The notes under the pieces were generated by a model. The model ran no database searches, was not told the DNA's origin, and worked only from the letters and a program-made list of their open reading frames with translations. Shown piece by piece: positions 1-4,879 of a stretch of 11,756 nucleotides of DNA. Numbering within the stretch: position 1 is the first letter of the stretch; the number at the start of each line of letters is the position of its first letter. The DNA is from Marinospirillum sp. (GTDB taxonomy: Bacteria > Pseudomonadota > Gammaproteobacteria > Pseudomonadales > Halomonadaceae), in the NCBI GenBank assembly GCA_007116865.1, contig SKHR01000012.1:1-11756 (forward strand), given 5' to 3'. The position numbers and the translations under genes were made by a program.

Positions 1-391
1 CAGTAACAATGACCTGGATCTTTGGGCTGAAATGCAAACGGCGGCGCTTTTAGCTAAGGGCGTGGCGCAACAGGCGGATGTGATGAACACCCAGCAGGCG
101 CTTTCAATGGCCTGTGTGACTCCCGGAAATCATGCCAAAAACCAACGCGGTCAACTGCGTGCCGGTTATCAGGCCGATATGATCAGCCTGCAACTGGATC
201 AACCCGATGCCCTGCCCTTGCATCATATCTTGTCGCAGCTGGTGTATGGACGCATGGCTGATAAGGTGGTGAATGTCTGGGTGGCTGGCCAACCATGTGT
301 GCGCAACAAAGAACTTTTGACCGCAGACCTTGAACAAATCCGTCACGATGCCCATCTATGGGTTCAGAAGCTCAATAAGGACGCACTTTAA
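1..391 (+). CDS. mtaD: 5-methylthioadenosine/S-adenosylhomocysteine deaminase, C-terminal part (amidohydrolase family)
   Basis: This is the 3' end of a gene that starts left of the window; the frame is open from base 2 and 129 residues are visible. The first visible residues, SNNDLDLWAEM, fit the region just after the metal-binding aspartate of the MtaD/TRZ-ATZ amidohydrolases (usually DGAASNNDLD), so the metal centre itself lies outside the window. The later pattern GQLRAGYQADMISLQL is the C-terminal beta-sandwich typical of cyclic amidohydrolases. Family members are cytosolic zinc hydrolases that deaminate 5'-methylthioadenosine or S-adenosylhomocysteine to the inosine forms. The stop codon shares one base with the ubiG start (TAATG), so the genes are probably co-transcribed and translationally coupled. 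The mtaD-ubiG-mupP order supports the call. Substrate preference cannot be judged from this fragment, and another TRZ/ATZ hydrolase remains possible. Confidence 0.88.
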   Translation, partial: SNNDLDLWAEMQTAALLAKGVAQQADVMNTQQALSMACVTPGNHAKNQRGQLRAGYQADMISLQLDQPDALPLHHILSQLVYGRMADKVVNVWVAGQPCVRNKELLTADLEQIRHDAHLWVQKLNKDAL

Positions 392-1131
392 TGACTGACT
401 CCACACAAAACTCGTCAACCGGCATCAACGTTGACCCTGGTGAAGTGGCTAAATTTGAAGCCCTGGCCTCACGCTGGTGGGACCCGAACAGCGAGTTCAA
501 ACCCCTGCATGATATCAATCCGCTTCGAGCCAACTGGATTGATACCAAAGCACCGGTCGCAGGCAGCCAGTTGGTGGACGTAGGCTGTGGAGGCGGCCTG
601 CTGGCTGAGGCGATGACCCAGCGTGGCGCGCATGTCACCGGCATAGATATGGGCGAAGCGCCCCTGTCAGTGGCTAAACTGCATCAGTTGGAGTCAGGCT
701 TGACCATCAACTACCGCCAGATGACCGCTGAGCAACTGGCCGAAGAAGCACCGGAAAGCTTTGATCGGGTCACCTGCATGGAAATGCTTGAGCATGTTCC
801 CGACCCCGCCGCCGTGATCCAAGCCTGTGCTCGTCTGGTCAAACCGGGCGGACAGGTGTTTTTCTCGACACTCAATCGCAACCCGAAAGCCTACCTGTTC
901 GCCATCATCGGTGCTGAATATGTGATGAACCTCTTGCCACGTGGCACCCACGAATACAGCAAGTTTATTCGCCCCTCTGAAATGGGACAGTGGATTCGTG
1001 AAGCCGGGCTTGAGATGCGAGAAATTGTTGGCATGACCTATAATCCGTTGACCAAACGTTATCGCCTGAACCCCGATGATGTGTCCGTCAACTATCTGGT
1101 GCACTGTGAAAAACCTCATGACACTCAATAA
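391..1131 (+). CDS. ubiG: Ubiquinone biosynthesis O-methyltransferase UbiG
   Basis: UbiG carries out both SAM-dependent O-methylations of ubiquinone synthesis: the polyprenyl-catechol step and the final demethylubiquinol step. It acts at the inner face of the cytoplasmic membrane. The protein has 246 residues, normal for the family. The N-terminus has the UbiG pattern FEALASRWWDPNSEFKPLH (residues 22-40) followed by the INPLR segment. The class I Rossmann fold shows motif I LVDVGCGGGLLAE (61-73), GIDMG (84-88) and MEMLEHV (130-136). LPRGTHEYSKFI (183-194) belongs to the insertion thought to bind membrane in E. coli UbiG. The ATG at 391 overlaps the mtaD stop by one base, and AAGGA lies about nine bases upstream, which supports this start. 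Its 3' end overlaps the next gene by 14 nt. The gene implies a ubiquinone-using proteobacterium. Confidence 0.97.
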   Translation: MTDSTQNSSTGINVDPGEVAKFEALASRWWDPNSEFKPLHDINPLRANWIDTKAPVAGSQLVDVGCGGGLLAEAMTQRGAHVTGIDMGEAPLSVAKLHQLESGLTINYRQMTAEQLAEEAPESFDRVTCMEMLEHVPDPAAVIQACARLVKPGGQVFFSTLNRNPKAYLFAIIGAEYVMNLLPRGTHEYSKFIRPSEMGQWIREAGLEMREIVGMTYNPLTKRYRLNPDDVSVNYLVHCEKPHDTQ

Positions 1132-1846
1132 AGCCCTGTTTTTGGGCCTTGTATCGGCCTGGGCACTGGCTGGCTGCCAAGCCATCACGCCTTCGACTGA
1201 TCATCAGGCGACCCTTGAAGCAATGCCAGAAGCCTTGGTGTCTGTGCGTGCGCAAGGCAATGAGCCTTTTTGGCGGATTCATATCGAAGCCGACCAAACC
1301 CTTGAGCTTTCCCGTTTAGGCGAGCCTGACGCGTTTTTTGACTGGTTTACAGGCACGTTTGAGCTGAGTGATTGGCGTTCAAGCCGCCGTGAAGACCTTG
1401 CGCTTGAGCTGAGCGCGCACATCTGCCATGACACCATGACCGGCATGCCCTACCCGCTGAGCGCGCAGTTGAGTTATCAAGATCAAGTGCTGCAAGGCTG
1501 TGCTGGTGATCCAGCCGATCTGCTCATCGGACCTGAGTGGCACTTCATGACCTTAAACAGTCAAGAAGTTGTCACCCAAATCACCTTAAACTTCACCGAA
1601 GAAGGCCGGCTCTTTGGAAGCGGTGGGTGTAATCGTTATATGGCCGGTTACCACCTGACCGGCGAAAACCTGATTCTCAGTGCCCCGGCTTCGACCATGA
1701 TGGCCTGTGAAAGCTCGGTCATGCGTCAGGAGCAGGCTTATTTTGAGCGGCTGACTCAAGTGACCGGCTTTGATATTGATCACCACAACCGACTGATCCT
1801 TTTGGATGGTCATCAAGTTTTATTGATTGGAGAACCGACCCCTTGA
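1118..1846 (+). CDS. Putative lipoprotein with COG3650-like and META (HslJ-like) domains
   Basis: I place the start at the ATG at 1118 (242 residues) rather than an in-frame ATG at 1076, because only the shorter form begins with a signal peptide: MTLNK, a hydrophobic stretch, then the lipobox ALAGC with Cys20 as the lipidation site. The mature protein should be anchored in the cell envelope. Residues about 40-135 carry the pattern GNEPFW (47-52), C103 in HICHDTMTGMPYP and C128 in LQGCAG, which resembles the COG3650 domain; C103 and C128 could form a disulfide. Residues about 138-238 form a META domain, with GSGGCNRY (167-174) and TMMAC (193-197) as hallmarks; C171 and C197 are the usual cysteine pair. 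HslJ in E. coli is linked to novobiocin resistance, but no reaction is known for either domain. The gene overlaps ubiG by 14 nt and mupP by 4 nt. I see no strong ribosome binding site, so coupling from ubiG is likely. Confidence 0.85.
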   Translation: MTLNKALFLGLVSAWALAGCQAITPSTDHQATLEAMPEALVSVRAQGNEPFWRIHIEADQTLELSRLGEPDAFFDWFTGTFELSDWRSSRREDLALELSAHICHDTMTGMPYPLSAQLSYQDQVLQGCAGDPADLLIGPEWHFMTLNSQEVVTQITLNFTEEGRLFGSGGCNRYMAGYHLTGENLILSAPASTMMACESSVMRQEQAYFERLTQVTGFDIDHHNRLILLDGHQVLLIGEPTP

Positions 1847-2523
1847 ATACTGATCGACCTCGAAGTCCCTTGCAGGCTGTTTTGTTTGATCTGGATGGCA
1901 CCCTTGTCGATACCGCGCCGGACCTTGCCCATGCACTCAACAGCCTGCTTGCAGAAAACAATCGTCCGACCCTGCCCTTTGATCGCATCCGTGATCAGGT
2001 CTCCAACGGCGGCAATGCCCTGATAAAATTAGGCTTTGATGTGGTTCCAGATGATCCGCAACATCCCTCATTAAGAGCACGGTTGTTAGAGATTTATCAT
2101 CAGTGTGTGGCCAATCAAAGCAGCCTGTTTGATGGGTTGCCCAACCTGCTGGAGCAGTTGATCAGCTTGCAAATCCCCTGGGGCATCATCACCAACAAGC
2201 CTAGAATCTATACGGAATCACTGCTCAAGGCGCTCAACCTGACACCAGATATTCTGGTGTGTCCTGAGGACCTGGGTGTGAGCAAACCCGACCCGGCCCC
2301 CCTGCTCTATGCTGCACGCCAGCTGGCGGTTGATCCAACCCAGTGTGTCTATATCGGTGATCATCAACGCGATATCGAAGCCGGACGCAACGCTGGAATG
2401 CAGACGCTGGTCGCCGGTTTTGGTTACATTCCGTTGGAAGAAAACCCCAAGGACTGGCAGCCAGATTTTATTGCCACCAGTGTGATCGATCTGAACGCCT
2501 GGGTGTTACAGCGACTCAACTGA
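1843..2523 (+). CDS. mupP: N-acetylmuramic acid 6-phosphate phosphatase MupP (HAD family; often annotated as phosphoglycolate phosphatase)
   Basis: This is a 226-residue HAD-superfamily phosphatase with all four motifs: VLFDLDGTLVDTAPD (nucleophile D16, acid D18), ITNKP (T117), SKPDP (K148) and GDHQRD (D173, D177). MupP dephosphorylates MurNAc-6-phosphate in the Pseudomonas-type peptidoglycan recycling route that bypasses MurNAc etherase MurQ and gives intrinsic fosfomycin tolerance. I prefer MupP to Gph because the length, the position after ubiG and the C-terminal pattern YIPLEENPKDWQPD match the Pseudomonas proteins as I recall them. Gph activity on 2-phosphoglycolate cannot be excluded from sequence. 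The start is TTG at 1843, supported by GGAGA at 1829-1833, nine bases upstream, and by the four-base TTGA overlap with the preceding stop. The 3' end overlaps the convergent lrgB by 8 nt. amgK and murU, the next steps of the route, are not in the window. Confidence 0.88.
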   Translation: MNTDRPRSPLQAVLFDLDGTLVDTAPDLAHALNSLLAENNRPTLPFDRIRDQVSNGGNALIKLGFDVVPDDPQHPSLRARLLEIYHQCVANQSSLFDGLPNLLEQLISLQIPWGIITNKPRIYTESLLKALNLTPDILVCPEDLGVSKPDPAPLLYAARQLAVDPTQCVYIGDHQRDIEAGRNAGMQTLVAGFGYIPLEENPKDWQPDFIATSVIDLNAWVLQRLN

Positions 2524-3241
2524 ACAGGCGCATCAGCAGCGGAATCAAAAACGCGCTCAGCAGGCCGGTGACGCCCATGGATAATCCGGCGAAAGCACCG
2601 GCCAGATTGCTGATGGTAAAGCTGTGGGCCGTCCCAAAACCATGGGCGGCCAATCCCAGCGCAAACCCCTGAACTGCATGATCCTTGATATTGAGCAGGC
2701 GAAAAACCAGGGGGCCAAGCGCACAGCCGATGGCACCCGTCACCAGCACCAAACCGGCGGCCAGTGCCGGAAAACCCCCTATCTGCTCAGCAATGCCCAT
2801 AGCAATGGGTGAGGTCACTGATTTAGGCAGCAAGGAAGCCAGCGTCGCCTCACCGCCACCCAGCCAGCGCACCAGCAGAAAAGTTGAGCCAACCGCCGTC
2901 AAAATACCCGCCAGGCAAGCCAGCATCAGCGGCACAAACTCGCGGCGAATCCGGGCGCTGTGATCAAACAGGGGCACCGCCAGGGCAACGATGGCCGGTC
3001 CCAGCAGAAAGTGAATGAACTGAGCCCCGGCAAAGTAGGTGGCATAGTCGATGCCGGTCAGCAATAAAAAACCGATCAACATCAGAATCGCGAGCAGCAC
3101 CGGATGCAAAAAAGGCGTACCCCGTGCCCGTTTGTTGATCCATAACGCCAGCATAAAGGCGACCAGGGTCACCCCCAGATGCAACAGGGGGGATTGGGCC
3201 ATCCCCGCGACCACCTGACTCAGGGGTTCACGCGGATTCAT
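2516..3241 (-). CDS. lrgB: LrgB/CidB family inner-membrane protein
   Basis: This 241-residue polytopic membrane protein has a length normal for LrgB. Family signatures are LLGPAIVALAVPL (79-91), LLPKSVTSPIAMGIAE (137-152) and GLAAHGFGTA (196-205), all in hydrophobic surroundings. LrgB pairs with LrgA. The pair was first described in Gram-positives as modulators of murein hydrolases. More recent work on relatives points to transport: pyruvate uptake in Bacillus PftAB and streptococcal LrgAB, and glycolate/glycerate exchange in plastid PLGG1, an LrgA-LrgB fusion. The ATG at 3241 lies inside the 3' end of lrgA (14 nt overlap) and has GGAAAAG just upstream. The 3' end overlaps mupP tail to tail by 8 nt, so no room exists for a terminator between the two. 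The substrate cannot be told from the sequence. Confidence 0.95.
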   Translation of the reverse strand: MNPREPLSQVVAGMAQSPLLHLGVTLVAFMLALWINKRARGTPFLHPVLLAILMLIGFLLLTGIDYATYFAGAQFIHFLLGPAIVALAVPLFDHSARIRREFVPLMLACLAGILTAVGSTFLLVRWLGGGEATLASLLPKSVTSPIAMGIAEQIGGFPALAAGLVLVTGAIGCALGPLVFRLLNIKDHAVQGFALGLAAHGFGTAHSFTISNLAGAFAGLSMGVTGLLSAFLIPLLMRLFS

Positions 3242-3593
3242 CGCTTTTCCCCATCCAGCGGCGTAACCCCTGCAGGGTCACCAGCGTCACCACCAGTGTT
3301 AGCAGCGTGCTGACCACCAGGGTAACCAGAATCACCCAAAAATCCTGACGCAGCAAAAGCGCGTGATTGATCAACCCCACCCCGGCAGGAACAAACAAAA
3401 GCGGCAGATAACGCAGCAAACCTTCGCTGGCACCGCGCAGGCTGGCAGACACCTGGCCTCGGGTTAACAGCCAGATCAGCAACAGCGCCATGCCCAGCAC
3501 CGGCCCCGGTACTGGCAAGCCGCTCAACCGAACCAGCGCTTCACCGAGCAACTGGCACAGAAGCAGCAGCGCAAAACCGGCCAGCAGGTTCAC
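3228..3593 (-). CDS. lrgA: LrgA/CidA family membrane protein
   Basis: This 121-residue protein has about four hydrophobic segments, normal for LrgA/CidA. The family patterns LPVPGPVLGM (26-35) and LLFVPAGVG (65-73) are clear, and a short basic tail (RRWMGKSDESA) follows the last segment. It should form a complex with the LrgB product. The start is GTG at 3593, sharing one base with the purU stop (TAGTG), so lrgA is probably expressed by translational coupling to purU. The holin-like name reflects the phage holin analogy first proposed for the family, whereas transport of small organic acids is now the better supported role for several members. No LytSR-type or LysR-type regulator gene, commonly found beside lrgAB or cidAB, occurs in the window. 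Confidence 0.94.
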   Translation of the reverse strand: MNLLAGFALLLLCQLLGEALVRLSGLPVPGPVLGMALLLIWLLTRGQVSASLRGASEGLLRYLPLLFVPAGVGLINHALLLRQDFWVILVTLVVSTLLTLVVTLVTLQGLRRWMGKSDESA

Positions 3594-4447
3594 TAGTTGA
3601 ATACCACCGTTTTATTGCCATACACCAGCACACGATCCTGCAGGTGCCAGGCCAGCCCCCGCGCCAGAACCGCTTTTTCTACGTCCCGGCCCAGACGCAC
3701 CATGTCTGAGGCAACATGCCGGTGATTCACCCTGACCGTGTCCTGATCAATGATCGGCCCGGCATCCAGTTCTTCGGTCACATAGTGGCAAGTTGCACCA
3801 ATCAGCTTCACACCCCGCTCCCAGGCCTGATGATAAGGCTTGGCACCGGCGAAAGAAGGCAAAAAGCTGTGATGAATATTGATGATGCGGTGTGCATACT
3901 TCTGGCACAAGGTCGGTGGAATGATCTGCATATAACGGGCCAGCACCACACAATCGGCATTCACCTCATCAATCAACTGCTCAATTCGGGCGTAGGCTTC
4001 CGGTTTGTTGTCTGGCGTCACACTGACCCGCTCGTAGCGGATGCCGTGCCATTCCACCAAATCACGCAGATCTTCATGGTTGGAGATCACCAGCGGAATA
4101 TCACAGTCCAGCTCCCCACTTTGCCAGCGATGCAGCAGATCAACCATACAGTGGGCTTCTTTAGAACACATCAGCACCACTTGTTTTTTGATTTCCGAAT
4201 CAGTGATGTCCCACTCCATTTCATACTCACGTGCGATCGGTGTGAAAGCCGTACGAAAGGCATCCAGATCAAATGGCAGCGAGTCTGCACGGATTTCATG
4301 GCGCATAAAAAAGCGCTGCGCTTGCAGATCAGAGTGATGGTTGGCCTCGGTGATCCAGCCACCATACATGGCCAGAAAGTTACTCACCTTGGCTACGATG
4401 CCAACGCGGTCAGGACAGGAAATCGTCAATGTATAGGTGCGTTCCAT
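3593..4447 (-). CDS. purU: Formyltetrahydrofolate deformylase PurU
   Basis: PurU hydrolyses 10-formyl-THF to formate and THF, balancing one-carbon units with glycine metabolism and supplying formate to PurT in organisms that have it. The protein has 284 residues, close to E. coli PurU (280). An ACT domain fills the N-terminus (TLTISCPDRVGIVAKVSNFL, residues 6-25, and ITEANHHSD, 32-40); in E. coli this region answers to methionine and glycine. The formyltransferase-fold catalytic domain shows NIHHSFLP (190-197) and HYVTEELDAGPII (221-233), giving the conserved triad N190, H192 and D228. The C-terminus RVLVYGNKTVVF is also typical. It is the first gene of a purU-lrgA-lrgB unit and has a good promoter in the gap upstream (see 4492-4521). 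All catalytic residues are present, so it is probably active. Confidence 0.97.
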   Translation of the reverse strand: MERTYTLTISCPDRVGIVAKVSNFLAMYGGWITEANHHSDLQAQRFFMRHEIRADSLPFDLDAFRTAFTPIAREYEMEWDITDSEIKKQVVLMCSKEAHCMVDLLHRWQSGELDCDIPLVISNHEDLRDLVEWHGIRYERVSVTPDNKPEAYARIEQLIDEVNADCVVLARYMQIIPPTLCQKYAHRIINIHHSFLPSFAGAKPYHQAWERGVKLIGATCHYVTEELDAGPIIDQDTVRVNHRHVASDMVRLGRDVEKAVLARGLAWHLQDRVLVYGNKTVVFN

Positions 4448-4491
4448 GGAAATTCCGTTGTTATCAGGATGAAAATCGACACAAGGCGCGC

Positions 4492-4521
4492 ATTATAGCG
4501 CTACCCAGGTCGAAACGTCAT
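4492..4521 (-). promoter_or_regulatory. Predicted sigma-70 promoter of purU-lrgAB
   Basis: On the minus strand a perfect TATAAT (4497-4492) sits 18 nt after ATGACG (4521-4516), which matches TTGACA at four of six positions. Transcription would begin roughly 40 nt upstream of the purU ATG. The -10 box is followed directly by GCGCGCC, a GC-rich discriminator of the type found at promoters repressed by ppGpp/DksA. It is also flanked by GCGC on both sides, making a short inverted repeat. The -35 box overlaps the end of the YciI gene upstream. The box match is seen; growth-rate or stringent control is inference. Confidence 0.6.
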
Positions 4522-4820
4522 GGCTTCAGCGGTGTAGCGGCATGTTCACCAATCACCGTGGTCCAGGGGCGAATCTCCCAGTCAGTGACCAGACCGTGAA
4601 TCACATAGGGGTCCTGCTGCGCAAATTCCACGACTGTTTGCGGGTCATCGACATTGAAAATCAACAATGCCGCATCCGCTGGCTCTGCCAAGGCACCCGC
4701 CAAAAATAACTCTCCACGCGCATGAGCGGCCCAGCCCCGCTGCAAATGCTCAGCCCGAAAGGACTCACGACGAGCCAGATAATCCTCACTGTAGGTGTAA
4801 CGTAAAATATAATGTGCCAT
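4518..4820 (-). CDS. YciI family protein
   Basis: This 100-residue soluble protein has the YciI/YCII dimeric alpha-beta barrel pattern. It starts MAHYILRYTYSEDYLARR, has a central His25 in AEHLQR, then DDPQTVVEFAQQDPYV (58-73) and the C-terminal WEIRPWTTVIG (81-91), where the aromatic RPW and glycine are family hallmarks. No enzymatic role is established for most members; relatives include chlorocatechol-type dehalogenating and muconolactone isomerase-like proteins, and H25 and D70 would be candidate active-site residues by analogy. It lies 59 nt after the Mrp operon and in the same direction, so it may be read through from there. I see no terminator hairpin with a T-run in that gap. The purU promoter lies over its 3' end. 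I cannot assign a substrate. Confidence 0.9.
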   Translation of the reverse strand: MAHYILRYTYSEDYLARRESFRAEHLQRGWAAHARGELFLAGALAEPADAALLIFNVDDPQTVVEFAQQDPYVIHGLVTDWEIRPWTTVIGEHAATPLKP

Positions 4821-4879
4821 GTTTTTCTCACTTTATCTGATGGATTGCAGGGTGCTTCACCTAGTCTGGCGTTCAGGTA

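Noticed and set aside
1076..1117. Longer start for the lipoprotein gene
   Set aside because: The extra 14 residues precede and spoil the signal peptide; the ATG at 1118 gives a clean lipobox.
694..1188. A 164-codon open frame on the minus strand
   Set aside because: It lies antisense to ubiG and the lipoprotein start. The product has no recognisable pattern and both plus-strand genes are well supported.
3716..4498. A 260-codon open frame on the plus strand
   Set aside because: It lies antisense to purU, which has full catalytic and ACT motifs. The plus-strand translation shows no recognisable domain, so it is a shadow of purU codon bias.
4821..4879. Terminator or attenuator between the Mrp operon and the YciI gene
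   Set aside because: Only a 4-base GGTG/CACC stem is visible and there is no T-run, so it cannot be supported.
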